DNA of 51,279 nucleotides from Endobugula sp047619205. GTDB lineage: Bacteria; Pseudomonadota; Gammaproteobacteria; Pseudomonadales; Cellvibrionaceae. Positions 26,527 through 35,122 of this stretch are shown one piece after another. A program made the position numbers and the translations under genes. A model generated the notes under the pieces. That model made no database searches. It was not told the DNA's origin and was given only the letters and a program-made list of their open reading frames with translations. How positions within the stretch are numbered: position 1 is the first letter of the stretch; each line of letters starts with the position of its first letter. Location: contig JBLHJR010000015.1 in the NCBI GenBank assembly GCA_047619205.1, positions 1-51,279 on the forward strand. The letters run 5' to 3'.

Positions 26527-26729
26527 GCCAGCCTTCTACGACAGTTTTATCAAAAGTATTCTCTACAACGAATAGTAACCGAAGAACAATCACCGAACAA
26601 TAAGACCAAAGGCTACAGATACTTGCCTACTTATAAAATTCGTCTATTGTCATACGCAATCGTTACTGAAGATATAACGAGCTATGCCGATAGCCTAGTA
26701 CAGACTTTCAGCGCTTTTAGGATAGTTAG

Positions 26730-28103
26730 ATGCTTATACCCACATTTTTACCCAGTGCAATAGCAACGGCGGGATTGAACACCTCCGATCACTTTAAGCA
26801 AGTCGAGTCTCACAATGCTCAACAAATCGTTAGCGAACCAAGCGCACAACATCAATCAAAATCGCGAGTATCCGCTTATAGCGTAGAGATTAGGTATCAA
26901 CACAATAACCATGCCTTCACCTACAGTCATTTAAATCACAGTTCTTCCTCCTCCAGCGTAAGCGAGACCGTAGCCGTCAAAGAAGTGGCGCCCCGGTTAG
27001 ATGGAGCCAAGAATATTTTACATTTCATTGAGAAACGCATAGCGACCGAGACAGCGGCAGGCACATCTGACGAAGTTATTGAGGAATTATTACAACAAGG
27101 GTTGTCTGGATTTAAACAGGGCTATGGTGAGGCCCTACAACTATTAGAAGACGCTGGCGACCTAGGAGATGAGGCCAACAGTGCGGTTAGTACTTTGCAC
27201 CAACAGGTTATTAGCGGGATTGATGATTTACGCCTATCTTACCTTGGTGAATCAGCGCTACCTGCAGAGACTAGTGCCGGAGCCTTTACATTATCCGCTC
27301 CGTCATCACCAGTAATAAATCCCAGTAAAAGTGATCAGCTGATTAGTTTTTTATCTAAGGATGGGCTCAGTAGTAACGCAACTAATCCCTTACAAGATTT
27401 AGCCGCTCTGAAAAATGAAAATATAAGTTCCATGCTGGATGCTCTTGGCAATATAGAAACTACTATGGAGTATGCTCGCAAAGAAAGTTTTTTATTCCAG
27501 TTAACTACAACCGATGGCGACAGCATCACTATTCAAGCCAATAATCAGTCTGACTTCAGTAGCCCCTTTAGCATGAACACAGATGCTGAGCACTTACCGG
27601 TGAATGGTAGCGAAAACTCCAACAATAACAGTCACTTTGCATTTTCAATTGAAGGCGAACTAGACGAAAACGAAACCCTAGCGATTGAAAATTTATTGTC
27701 TCAAGTCATGTCATTGGCTGACGATTTTTATCAAGGTGATGTCGCATCGGCCTATGCAGCAGCACTAGCATTAGGTTATGACCAGAGTGAAATCATTGGC
27801 TATGCGTTAGAGCTAAAACAGACGGAAAGCTTTAAGGCAGCGGCCAGTTATCAGCAATTTGAGCGCAGTAACGTTAACTCCAACAATATGTATCCCACAG
27901 TAGGTGCTGGGGAAATATTTGATCGGATTGGTAGTTACGCTCAAAGCGTGCTCGAAGCATTGCACAAGCCGAGCAACTATCCGTTATTCAACTATACTGA
28001 AATTATGGAGAATATTAGTGAACAAATTGAAGCACAAATCAAATCATCAACACAGCAAGGGTTTGATAACACCATTAAGGGGATCACACAAAGGTTAAGC
28101 TAA
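26730..28103 (+). CDS. DUF5610 domain protein
   Basis: 457 residues, soluble, no signal peptide or membrane helix. A DUF5610-like helical region lies near residues 90-170 (AKNILHFIEKRIATE, LLQQGLSGFKQGYGEALQLLE). The remainder is low-complexity and rich in Ser, Asn and Ala, with a second helical region (SQVMSLADDFYQGDVASAYAAALALGYD, shown as its first part NLLSQVMSLADDFYQG). The function is unknown. An AGGA site precedes the ATG and a terminator follows at 28143. It stands alone, divergent from the LysE exporter. Confidence 0.7.
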   Translation: MLIPTFLPSAIATAGLNTSDHFKQVESHNAQQIVSEPSAQHQSKSRVSAYSVEIRYQHNNHAFTYSHLNHSSSSSSVSETVAVKEVAPRLDGAKNILHFIEKRIATETAAGTSDEVIEELLQQGLSGFKQGYGEALQLLEDAGDLGDEANSAVSTLHQQVISGIDDLRLSYLGESALPAETSAGAFTLSAPSSPVINPSKSDQLISFLSKDGLSSNATNPLQDLAALKNENISSMLDALGNIETTMEYARKESFLFQLTTTDGDSITIQANNQSDFSSPFSMNTDAEHLPVNGSENSNNNSHFAFSIEGELDENETLAIENLLSQVMSLADDFYQGDVASAYAAALALGYDQSEIIGYALELKQTESFKAAASYQQFERSNVNSNNMYPTVGAGEIFDRIGSYAQSVLEALHKPSNYPLFNYTEIMENISEQIEAQIKSSTQQGFDNTIKGITQRLS

Positions 28104-28142
28104 ACACGATGACTATTTAGGTAACTGGCTAGCTACGAACGC

Positions 28143-28163
28143 AGGTAACGCCGTTACCTTTTT
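28143..28163 (+). terminator. Intrinsic terminator after the DUF5610 gene
   Basis: Stem AGGTAAC-GCC-GTTACCT followed by five T; it lies 40 bp after the stop codon. Confidence 0.75.
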
Positions 28164-28319
28164 ATCACTGATTAGCCACTTGATTACTGACATTCCCAAA
28201 GAGCATTGCTCATATTACTGGTACGCTTGACTAGGAATAATTTGGCTAAAGCAAAAGCCATGGCCTGTATATTGCATCTCAAATAATACCAGAAATTACT
28301 GTCTAACAGAGGTATTACT

Positions 28320-28718
28320 ATGGAGATTTTATTAAGCCTACTAATCGAATGGATGAGTTTGAATACAGATATGTCGATTGAAGAAATTCCGAATATCGTC
28401 ATCATGAGTCCAGAGGCACTGGACAAGAAATATGGCAAGCCTGTACATGCCCTCTATGAACACCAAAAAAGCACTATTTTCTTATCACATAAGATCGACC
28501 TCACCACCATACAAGGTGCGTCAGTACTGCTACACGAGTTAGTTCATCATCATCAAAATATGTCTGGCGCAATGGACGATTACAACTGTATTCAAGAGTC
28601 GGAAAAATTGGCTTATGAAGTGCAAAGACAATACCTAACCGCAAACAGCGCGAAGCTAATGCCCGAATTAGATAGTTTCAATATTATGATGCGCAGCTTT
28701 TGTGAAGATGTACCCTAA
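28320..28718 (+). CDS. DUF6647-like protein with a HELVHH zinc-protease motif
   Basis: 132 residues. The core is VLLHELVHHHQNMSGAMDDYNCIQESEKLAYEVQ, cited here by its key parts: HELVHH at about residues 72-77 and a downstream glutamate in QESEKLAYEVQ. This is the HExxH plus E arrangement of gluzincin-like peptidases. There is no signal peptide; the N-terminal hydrophobic stretch is short. GAGG precedes the ATG. Such small proteins may act on other proteins or only bind zinc, and activity is not proven. It is a single gene between two terminators. Confidence 0.65.
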   Translation: MEILLSLLIEWMSLNTDMSIEEIPNIVIMSPEALDKKYGKPVHALYEHQKSTIFLSHKIDLTTIQGASVLLHELVHHHQNMSGAMDDYNCIQESEKLAYEVQRQYLTANSAKLMPELDSFNIMMRSFCEDVP

Positions 28719-28731
28719 GAAGATATACATT

Positions 28732-28757
28732 AAAACCGGCTAGAACGAATTAGCCGG
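28732..28757 (-). terminator. Probable intrinsic terminator of the cupin gene
   Basis: On the minus strand the stem CCGGCTA / TAGCCGG is followed by TTTT. It lies about 50 bp beyond the cupin stop at 28808. On the plus strand no T-run follows, so it does not suit the HELVHH gene. Confidence 0.6.
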
Positions 28758-28807
28758 CATCTAATCTCCGACTATTTATTGTCTAATTAAAAACACGTAA
28801 ACCGCGT

Positions 28808-29122
28808 CTAGGTTTTTTCATAAAACCAAAATTCAATTTCATCTGTTTCGATTTCAAACTCAGCTGAATGTTCTATATGAGCAGGCACATGATACCACTC
28901 CCCCACCCCCACTCGCTTAATTTCGCCATTCATTGTTAGCCATAATTCACCGCGAGTAATGATGCCATGGTTCTCCGTATCATGGGAATGAGACGGAATA
29001 CTAGTTCCCGCAGGATAAGAGGCAAACAGTACCTCGCTATCTTTGGCTGCTAATTTATACGCATCAAAACGACCATGATATAACGGTAGGGATTTAATTT
29101 TATTTGGATATTGGCCTGCCAT
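28808..29122 (-). CDS. Cupin-domain protein with complete metal site
   Basis: A 104-residue cupin barrel. Motif 1 is PSHSHDTENHGIITRGEL with an HxH pair and a third histidine in place of the usual glutamate position, and motif 2 is GEWYHVPAHIEHSAEF. Both metal motifs are intact, unlike the cupin at 13149. It may bind Fe or Mn and act on a small molecule or sugar; no substrate can be given. ATG at 29122 is preferred over 29152 because AGAG precedes it. It lies after the unknown gene 29164-29868 on the same strand. Confidence 0.75.
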   Translation of the reverse strand: MAGQYPNKIKSLPLYHGRFDAYKLAAKDSEVLFASYPAGTSIPSHSHDTENHGIITRGELWLTMNGEIKRVGVGEWYHVPAHIEHSAEFEIETDEIEFWFYEKT

Positions 29123-29163
29123 ATTTTTCTCTTTATACACTACATCAACCATAAATTATAAAC

Positions 29164-29868
29164 TTACTTTTCGTCTGCTAGTTCAATAGCACTGACATCA
29201 ATATCAGCCGTTACCAATTTTATTTTCTCATCTTCAGCCAACAAATCTCCACCCACAGCTTCTGCCGACAAGTGACTAATATCAACGCTAGGCTCTTCTA
29301 TAACAGGCGCTTTTTCAGATTCCTCAAGCAATGACGCACCAGCAGCATTAATAGTAACATCACTCAAATCAGACACGCCAAGCGCTGTAATAAGCGCGGG
29401 CATTTCTTCTGGCGTTAGGATATTTCCCGTTGGCGACGTAAGCGTATAATTAGGTGGAGCGATATCTGGCACTGCGGGACTGGGCTCTGACAACAACACC
29501 CCCACTTCATCTAACTGCCAATCCGGTGACAACTCACGCAAGCTGATGTTAGTGTCTACGGCTTTAGCCGCTAAGGCCTCTTGCCCCGTATTTTCAGTGC
29601 TAGTAATATTTGTCTGACGGGTTACTGGCGATGCCTTAGCCTGAACCAAAATCACCATTCCCATTTGCGTAAGAATTTTTTGGTACTTTTTAGCCCCAGT
29701 GCTATCTAGATTCTTTTTTAACGTTACCGCGCTACTTTTAAACAAAGCATCCACTTTGCGCTCATCCATTTTAAATAGTTGAGCGGTTTTTGTCTTTACC
29801 TCAGACAAGACAAAACCTTCTACAATATTTCCAGTAAAAACAATATCAAACTGTTGTTCGTCAGCCAT
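29164..29868 (-). CDS. Protein of unknown function downstream of cysE
   Basis: About 234 residues. The N-terminal 80 residues form a compact domain (FDIVFTGNIVEGFVLSEVK, LFKMDERKVDALFKSS, KKYQKILTQMGMVILVQ) of a type seen at the N-terminus of various uncharacterised gammaproteobacterial proteins. The rest is acidic, Ala/Ser/Glu-rich and probably disordered, with short SPDWQLDEVGVLL and VDISHLSAEAVGGDLL motifs. No signal or TM segment. The start (ATG at 29868, or 29889) overlaps or abuts the cysE stop at 29873, so it is translated with cysE. Confidence 0.6.
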   Translation of the reverse strand: MADEQQFDIVFTGNIVEGFVLSEVKTKTAQLFKMDERKVDALFKSSAVTLKKNLDSTGAKKYQKILTQMGMVILVQAKASPVTRQTNITSTENTGQEALAAKAVDTNISLRELSPDWQLDEVGVLLSEPSPAVPDIAPPNYTLTSPTGNILTPEEMPALITALGVSDLSDVTINAAGASLLEESEKAPVIEEPSVDISHLSAEAVGGDLLAEDEKIKLVTADIDVSAIELADEK

Positions 29869-29872
29869 TGTT

Positions 29873-30691
29873 CTAGCCCTCGCTGTCACCTTCTAGCTGA
29901 TGATCCATTTCTAATGCTGGCATATCACAATTAGATTTTCCCACCACTTTTGCTGGCACACCCACTACGGTTGCATGTGCTGGCATACTTTCCAAGACTA
30001 CACTACCGGCACCAATTTTTACCCCTTCGCCGATATCAATATTACCCAGTACTTTTGCGCCTACACTCAACAATACACCTTGCCGAATGGTTGGGTGTCG
30101 CTTTCCCGTAGCAGCACCGCTGCCACCTAAAGTCACCGCATGCAGCATAGACACATTATCTTCAATCACCGTGGTTTCACCAATCACCACGCCCGTTGCA
30201 TGGTCTACCATTAATCCCCCGCCAATGATTGCTCCGGGATGAATATCAACATCAAATAATTCCGCAATTCGACTTTGAATATAGGTGGCCAACAACGTTC
30301 TTTTTTGTTGCCACAAACAATGCGCTAGTCGGTAACTCTGAATCGCGTGATAGCCCTTAAAATACAGAAAAGGGGTAATATGCTGATCACAAGCGGGGTC
30401 ACGGGTGTAATGCGCTAGCAAGTCTTGACGCATTTTCTTCTCAATACTCGAATCACACGTCATTGCCTGTTCAAAAACATCTCTTATCATCATAGCGGGC
30501 AAAGTATCCGTCGCCAGATGATTCGACAGATAAGAACTAATCGCAGCAGCAAAAGAAGTGTGGTTGAGCAGATTAGCGTGAAAAAAACTCGCCATTAAAG
30601 GTTGCTGCTCACTCGCTTGTAGCGCTTCATCGCGCATCGAGCGCCATAAGGGATCGACATCATTACTTATTTGCGTATTTACTTTCATCAT
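29873..30691 (-). CDS. cysE: Serine O-acetyltransferase
   Basis: Makes O-acetylserine from serine and acetyl-CoA, the first step of cysteine synthesis. An N-terminal helical domain (residues 1-140) is followed by the left-handed beta-helix with hexapeptide repeats: FDVDIHPGAIIGGGLMVDHA, GVVIGETTVIEDNVSM, LHAVTLGGSG, RHPTIRQGVLLSVGAKVLGN. The catalytic histidine is in MVDHATG. The length of 272 aa is normal. It has two tandem ATG codons (30691 and 30688), and the leader carries a 13-bp tandem repeat that includes them. Confidence 0.93.
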   Translation of the reverse strand: MMKVNTQISNDVDPLWRSMRDEALQASEQQPLMASFFHANLLNHTSFAAAISSYLSNHLATDTLPAMMIRDVFEQAMTCDSSIEKKMRQDLLAHYTRDPACDQHITPFLYFKGYHAIQSYRLAHCLWQQKRTLLATYIQSRIAELFDVDIHPGAIIGGGLMVDHATGVVIGETTVIEDNVSMLHAVTLGGSGAATGKRHPTIRQGVLLSVGAKVLGNIDIGEGVKIGAGSVVLESMPAHATVVGVPAKVVGKSNCDMPALEMDHQLEGDSEG

Positions 30692-30713
30692 TTACTTTCA
30701 TCATTTACTTTCA
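30678..30713 (-). repeat. 13-bp tandem repeat (2.8 copies) spanning the cysE start
   Basis: The unit TTTACTTTCATCA (plus strand) occurs at 30678-30690, 30691-30703 and partly at 30704-30713. On the minus strand each unit supplies ATGATGAAAGTAA. The unit is not a multiple of 3, so upstream ATG pairs are out of frame with cysE. Slippage would change the number of competing start codons and the leader length. Confidence 0.85.
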
Positions 30714-30726
30714 GTATGTACGGACA

Positions 30727-31455
30727 TTAACTTGAGGGTTTGGTTAATTGAATAAATCGAGGGAAAATCGCTTCCAAATTATCCAGTAACGTTTGCTGCT
30801 CTTCTATTTTATTTTCAGCCGGCAGCTGCTGTAAATGCTGCCTTAGTAAGGTCACAGTCATTTGCTGCTCATAGCGAGCGGCTATAGGCCGATAACTAAT
30901 ATGCCACGGCTCAGGCGCTACACCACCGCTATCCAACAAGTATGGATGATAAAAATCCGGCGTATCGGATCGCTGTAAATACTCGCTCAACCACGTCATC
31001 ATCGGTGCAAACAAACCACTCCCCGTATATTCTTCTGGGTGTAACTGTAATTGATAATCACTGGGCATTACCGCGGCATCATAAATATCGCAGTCTGTTC
31101 CCCAATGATGCCGTGATGCGCCAGGCAAGGCCGACCAGTGTAAAATCGCCTCCACCTTTTCTAAAGGAGATAGTGGCTGAATATCGATTAGATTACCTTG
31201 TCGGTCAAATACAGGCCTTTCACCACAACATTTTTTGTTCCAAATTAATAACTGTCGCTCAAAACCACGAAAACCGCTCGCTACCTGTAATTCAAACCCC
31301 GCAGTTTTAGCTGCCTTCATTAACTCGATTAAAGGCGCAAGCGCTGACTGATGTACTTTGACACCAAAGTGTTGGGGCAAATCTACAAGATGTACTTCAC
31401 TACAACCAAATAATTGTGAACGAAACAGTGATGATGTGGACGACTTCACTAGCAT
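30727..31455 (-). CDS. M15-family D-Ala-D-Ala carboxypeptidase (VanY-like)
   Basis: 242 residues with the M15B zinc site: SRHHWGTDCDIYD near residues 117-129 (His and Asp ligands) and EPWHISYRP near 183-191 (catalytic Glu and third ligand His). VASGFRGFERQLLIW is the usual upstream strand. It has no clear signal peptide in this frame, so location is uncertain; it could act on recycled muropeptides. It lies directly upstream of cysE on the same strand and is divergent from the TfoX-C gene. Confidence 0.85.
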   Translation of the reverse strand: MLVKSSTSSLFRSQLFGCSEVHLVDLPQHFGVKVHQSALAPLIELMKAAKTAGFELQVASGFRGFERQLLIWNKKCCGERPVFDRQGNLIDIQPLSPLEKVEAILHWSALPGASRHHWGTDCDIYDAAVMPSDYQLQLHPEEYTGSGLFAPMMTWLSEYLQRSDTPDFYHPYLLDSGGVAPEPWHISYRPIAARYEQQMTVTLLRQHLQQLPAENKIEEQQTLLDNLEAIFPRFIQLTKPSS

Positions 31456-31600
31456 AATTTATCGATTAATATTACAATGAAACGGTATTCAGACTGTACC
31501 ATAAATAGAATAAAGTTAATTATAGTCAATATAAAAAGCCCCCTTCCTTGTGCAAGGGCTTACTTACATAATAATAACGATAAACTAAAAACGACAATTT

Positions 31601-31876
31601 ATGAGCAAAGAACCCTGTGAGCTAGCTAAGCTTAAAAATCTTGGCGTAGCATCCATTAATATCTTACATGCCATTGGTATTAAGAGTTATGGCGATCTAC
31701 AGTCTATCGGCGCTGTTGATGCTTATTTACGTATTAAACGCCACGACATTCAGGTTTCCAAAGTCATGCTCTATGCCTTGCAGGGTGCGCTATTAGATAC
31801 TCATTGGAACAGCCTTGCTCCTGATTTAAAGCAACAGCTGTTAGCAGAAGCTGGCGAAGCTAGTGCCTGCTCTTAA
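31601..31876 (+). CDS. TfoX C-terminal-domain protein
   Basis: A 91-residue protein made only of the helix-hairpin-helix-like TfoX C-terminal domain: LKNLGVASINILHAIGIKSYGDLQSIGAVDAYLRIK-like, shown by LKNLGVAS, IGIKSYGDL and GALLDTHWNSL. The N-terminal TfoX domain is absent, as in many stand-alone family members. TfoX/Sxy proteins are competence regulators, but this short form may not be. Single gene; the ATG has no strong ribosome site. Confidence 0.85.
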   Translation: MSKEPCELAKLKNLGVASINILHAIGIKSYGDLQSIGAVDAYLRIKRHDIQVSKVMLYALQGALLDTHWNSLAPDLKQQLLAEAGEASACS

Positions 31877-32016
31877 CCCAGTTCCCGTTAACTCAACACC
31901 AGCAAATACAAACAGTCTCCACTAGTCCTACCGCCCTAGTTTCAACAACAGTTTCAACAATGCTTACAACCATCAATTGACGGGATAAGCTTTAATCAGA
32001 TGGAAATATTATCTTA

Positions 32017-32343
32017 GTGAACAGCACTATTTTGCCACTCTGCCATATTAACGCTATCCCCGACGGAGAAAGCAAAGGCTTTTACCACCAAGCACTGAAT
32101 ATTATCGCAGTGCGCAAACAACAATCATTATTTCTTTACCTGAATAGCTGTCCCCACCTCGGCGTCCCTTTAGAGTGGCAGGCAGATCAATTTCTTAATA
32201 ACGATAAGTCGTTAATTCAATGTAATACCCATGGCGCTTTATTCGAGATCGATAGTGGGCAATGTATCAGTGGCCCCTGTCATGGCACACACTTACAAGC
32301 GATAGATTTCTATATAAAAGAGGACAAGGTATTTCTTACTTGA
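32017..32343 (+). CDS. Rieske [2Fe-2S] protein
   Basis: 108 residues forming one Rieske domain: ligands C and H in NSCPHLGVPLEW near residues 44-47 and C and H in QCNTHGALFEID near 69-72. The second motif CxxH is complete, so a cluster should bind. It is a ferredoxin-like electron carrier of the type linked to dioxygenases or nitrite reductase, but no partner enzyme is next to it. GTG start with GGA upstream. It converges on sfsA. Confidence 0.85.
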   Translation: MNSTILPLCHINAIPDGESKGFYHQALNIIAVRKQQSLFLYLNSCPHLGVPLEWQADQFLNNDKSLIQCNTHGALFEIDSGQCISGPCHGTHLQAIDFYIKEDKVFLT

Positions 32344-32411
32344 AATCGAGCTAAAAAGGCTCCCATAACGTTCAGCTCTACAATATTATCTCCTTCCATC
32401 ACGCAACAGTC

Positions 32412-33119
32412 TTAGACCATCACCTTGATTGGTTTCACCAAGACAATTTCATCCGCACTAATATTAGCGCTATAGGCAAACACCTCCACACCTCCTGCCA
32501 TCGCTTGACGCAATGTTTTCCCATAAACCAGATCTATATCATCAGCAGGAGACACTCTAGTAATACCCGTATGCTGAACACAAAATAGCAATACTGCTCG
32601 ATGACCTTGCTCGACCATAGCCATAAGCTCACGTAGGTGTTTGGCGCCACGTTGACTGACTGCATCGGGAAATAAACCTAGGCCATCACCCATACCAAGA
32701 GTGACGCTTTTCACTTCCACGTAGCAATCGGGCGCTGTTGCACTTTTAAGTAAAAAATCTATGCGACTATTCTCTGTACCATACTTCACCTCCGCATCCA
32801 CGTTAGCGTAACCTTGCAGCTCAGTGATCACACCATTAGCAATCGCTTCCCTCACCAATGGATTAGCACGAGCAGTATTAACGCCCGCTAAGTGCCCATC
32901 TATCGTAGTGGCTATCTCCCATGTGTAAGGATATTTCCGCTTCGGATTTTCGGCAATAGAATACCAACAAGGGCTATCTTCGACTAAACAATGAGTCATC
33001 GCCCCAGTATTAGCACAATGAATAGTGGTGATTTTGCCATTAAGCAGACGTATGTCAGCCAAAAAGCGTTTATAGCGACAGCGTAGCTGGGCTTGCTCTA
33101 GTGGAGGGGAAAACTTCAT
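32412..33119 (-). CDS. sfsA: DNA/RNA nuclease SfsA
   Basis: About 235 residues. The N-terminal OB-like region (KRFLADIRL, HCANTGAMTHCL) and the nuclease core (NSRIDFLL, CYVEVKSVTLG with its E-V-K triad, FPDAVSQRGAKHLREL) match SfsA, first named for sugar-fermentation stimulation. ATG at 33119 is preferred; the frame opens 9 bp earlier at 33128. It sits just before dksA, as in Pseudomonas and E. coli. Confidence 0.93.
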   Translation of the reverse strand: MKFSPPLEQAQLRCRYKRFLADIRLLNGKITTIHCANTGAMTHCLVEDSPCWYSIAENPKRKYPYTWEIATTIDGHLAGVNTARANPLVREAIANGVITELQGYANVDAEVKYGTENSRIDFLLKSATAPDCYVEVKSVTLGMGDGLGLFPDAVSQRGAKHLRELMAMVEQGHRAVLLFCVQHTGITRVSPADDIDLVYGKTLRQAMAGGVEVFAYSANISADEIVLVKPIKVMV

Positions 33120-33394
33120 AAAAATCATTCACTTATTTATTTAAAACAATACTAACTGCTACCCGTTATATCGACAACTCACGTAATATAAACAAAATAA
33201 TGATATTTTACCGCCTAAATCATTGTTTTTACGCCAAACGTCGCCATAATATGTTTCTTGTAAAACGACAAAATGACTAGCGTAATCCAGTATTATCTGG
33301 TAATTTTCGCGGTCGATTTATCAGATGGCTCTGTTTTCATTGATTGAAATTCAGCAGCAGCCAAGAAAATAGTATTTTTAAGAGATATTTTACG

Positions 33395-33829
33395 ATGCCT
33401 AATAGCACTGAAAATTTGACGTTACACGGATTCCAGCCCTACAAAGAGAAGAAGGGTGAGGAGTACATGAACGAAAAACAGCTCCAGCATTTTAAAGATT
33501 TACTACTTGCATGGAAAACTGAGTTAATGGAAGAGGTCGACCGTACGGTAAGCCACATGCAGGATGAAGCCTCAAACTTCCCCGATCCCGCAGACCGTGC
33601 AAGCCAAGAAGAAGAGTTCAGCCTTGAACTACGTACTCGCGACCGCGAACGTAAACTGATCAAAAAAATTGATAAAACCATCGAGCAAATCGATGCAGAT
33701 GATTACGGCTATTGCAATTCTTGCGGTGTAGAAATTGGTATTCGTCGTTTAGAAGCTAGACCTACAGCAACGCAATGTGTTGACTGTAAAACTCTAGCTG
33801 AGATCAAAGAAAAACAAGTCGGCTTATAA
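33395..33829 (+). CDS. dksA: RNA polymerase-binding transcription factor DksA
   Basis: Secondary-channel factor that works with ppGpp. 144 residues: an N-terminal coiled coil with the acidic tip DPADRASQEEE (both tip aspartates present) and a C-terminal zinc finger CNSC..CVDC near residues 108-133. Start at the ATG at 33395 with AAGAGA upstream, since the frame's extra residues before it are not family-like. The rrn-type promoters at 1-470 are the classic type of DksA target. It is upstream of gluQ. Confidence 0.96.
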   Translation: MPNSTENLTLHGFQPYKEKKGEEYMNEKQLQHFKDLLLAWKTELMEEVDRTVSHMQDEASNFPDPADRASQEEEFSLELRTRDRERKLIKKIDKTIEQIDADDYGYCNSCGVEIGIRRLEARPTATQCVDCKTLAEIKEKQVGL

Positions 33830-33838
33830 ACCGCCAGC

Positions 33839-33885
33839 GATTAGCGGCAAATTTCAAGAAAAGCATCTAATGCTTGCCGCTAATC
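33839..33885. repeat. Inverted repeat between dksA and gluQ
   Basis: Arms GATTAGCGGCAA (33839-33850) and TTGCCGCTAATC (33874-33885) are perfectly complementary. Inside them AAGCAT-CTA-ATGCTT (33861-33875) forms a second small stem. There is no T-run, so it is not a simple terminator; it may be an attenuator or processing site between the two genes. Confidence 0.6.
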
Positions 33886-33928
33886 TCTACCACTTTATTT
33901 ATCCTGCCGATATCACTAGGCTAGCAGA

Positions 33929-34864
33929 ATGAAACCCTGCGCCAAACCCAGCACTTACATTGGCCGCTTTGCGCCATCACCTTCGGGCCCGTTACATTTC
34001 GGCTCTCTTGTCACCGCTCTCGCTAGCTATTTAGACGCCAAACATTATGGCGGGCAATGGTTGGTGCGCATGGAAGACATCGACCCGCCGAGGGAAGAAG
34101 CCGGTGCAGACCACATTATACTGGCATCATTACTTGCTCATGGCCTAGCATGGGATGGCTCAGTGATGTATCAAAGTACACGCTTAGCGGCTTACGCTGA
34201 AATATTATCCACTCTAGGAACAAACACTTACCCATGTCAGTGCACTCGACAACGACTGTTAAACCTTAAGGGCGTCTACGATAATCACTGCTCACGGCAC
34301 CTAATCACTGACAACAATAACAGGGGGTCCACTAGGGTAAAGATTGATGCCTTAGACCACGAACAACTATTCGCTGCCGAGCATTATGCCGACCTGTTTC
34401 AAGGTGAGCAAATACAATCACTCGCACAAGACACCGGTGATTTCATTTTACGTCGCAAGGATGGTTTATTTGCTTACCAACTGGCCGTAGTGATTGACGA
34501 TATTGAGCAAGGAGTTAACCATATCATCAGAGGTTCCGATCTTTTATCCTCCAGTCCGCGCCAGCGTTATTTAACCCTGCTGTTGCAACAAGAGTTAGGC
34601 ATCAAATCAACACTGCCCATTTATGGACACCTGCCCATTGCTACCAATCAGATGAAACAAAAACTCAGCAAACAAACCAAGGCTAAAGCCATAGATAACC
34701 GCCATGCTTTTGTAAATTTAAGCCGGGCGCTCGCGTTTCTTCAGCAAATCGTACCGGCTGAAATAATCGCCGATCAGGATATAAGCACTCTCATGAACTG
34801 GGCTATCCAGCACTGGCAACGCAAAAACATACCGCAGACTCTCGCTATTGTTGTGGAAGTGTGA
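33929..34864 (+). CDS. gluQ: Glutamyl-Q tRNA(Asp) synthetase
   Basis: A GluRS paralogue without the anticodon-binding part that attaches glutamate to queuosine on tRNA-Asp. The HIGH-like motif is APSPSGPLHFGSL near residues 15-27. RMEDIDPPRE and the zinc ligands CQC and YDNHC match the family. The length of 311 aa is right, and MKQKLSKQT is the KMSKS region. It follows dksA, as in Pseudomonas, and is upstream of cbrX-cbrA. Confidence 0.95.
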   Translation: MKPCAKPSTYIGRFAPSPSGPLHFGSLVTALASYLDAKHYGGQWLVRMEDIDPPREEAGADHIILASLLAHGLAWDGSVMYQSTRLAAYAEILSTLGTNTYPCQCTRQRLLNLKGVYDNHCSRHLITDNNNRGSTRVKIDALDHEQLFAAEHYADLFQGEQIQSLAQDTGDFILRRKDGLFAYQLAVVIDDIEQGVNHIIRGSDLLSSSPRQRYLTLLLQQELGIKSTLPIYGHLPIATNQMKQKLSKQTKAKAIDNRHAFVNLSRALAFLQQIVPAEIIADQDISTLMNWAIQHWQRKNIPQTLAIVVEV

Positions 34865-34951
34865 CGACAGACGTATTATCCTAAAACAATCATTGAGCAA
34901 AAAATAGCTCAGCTCGGAAGAAACTATACACTTGCAGCTGACAAAAACACT

Positions 34952-35122
34952 ATGACCAATCATCGCTTACTTTTATTAATATTACTCGTGGCTTATATTT
35001 TTACCCCCACACTCTTTAATTGGATCATTGCATCCGATGGCGCATGGTATCGACCTTTTATTATTTGGCTGTTGATTATTGTTATCGCATTTTCATTACA
35101 CAAGTACAATAAAACTCCATGA
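34952..35122 (+). CDS. cbrX: Small membrane protein CbrX
   Basis: A 56-residue protein: MTNHRLLLLILLVAYIFTPT, then a second hydrophobic segment (FIIWLLIIVIAFSLH) and the tail KYNKTP. Two membrane helices predicted. Its stop overlaps the cbrA start (ATGA), so it is translationally coupled to the sensor kinase. In Pseudomonas a small overlapping gene, cbrX, occupies exactly this place, so the name rests on position and type. It is easily missed because of its length. It may tune CbrA amount or activity. Confidence 0.8.
   Translation: MTNHRLLLLILLVAYIFTPTLFNWIIASDGAWYRPFIIWLLIIVIAFSLHKYNKTP

Noticed and set aside
31535..31562. GC-rich stem with T-run on the minus strand upstream of the M15 peptidase
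   Set aside because: It looks like a terminator but no minus-strand gene ends there; the stem is imperfect. It could be an attenuator, but support is too thin.
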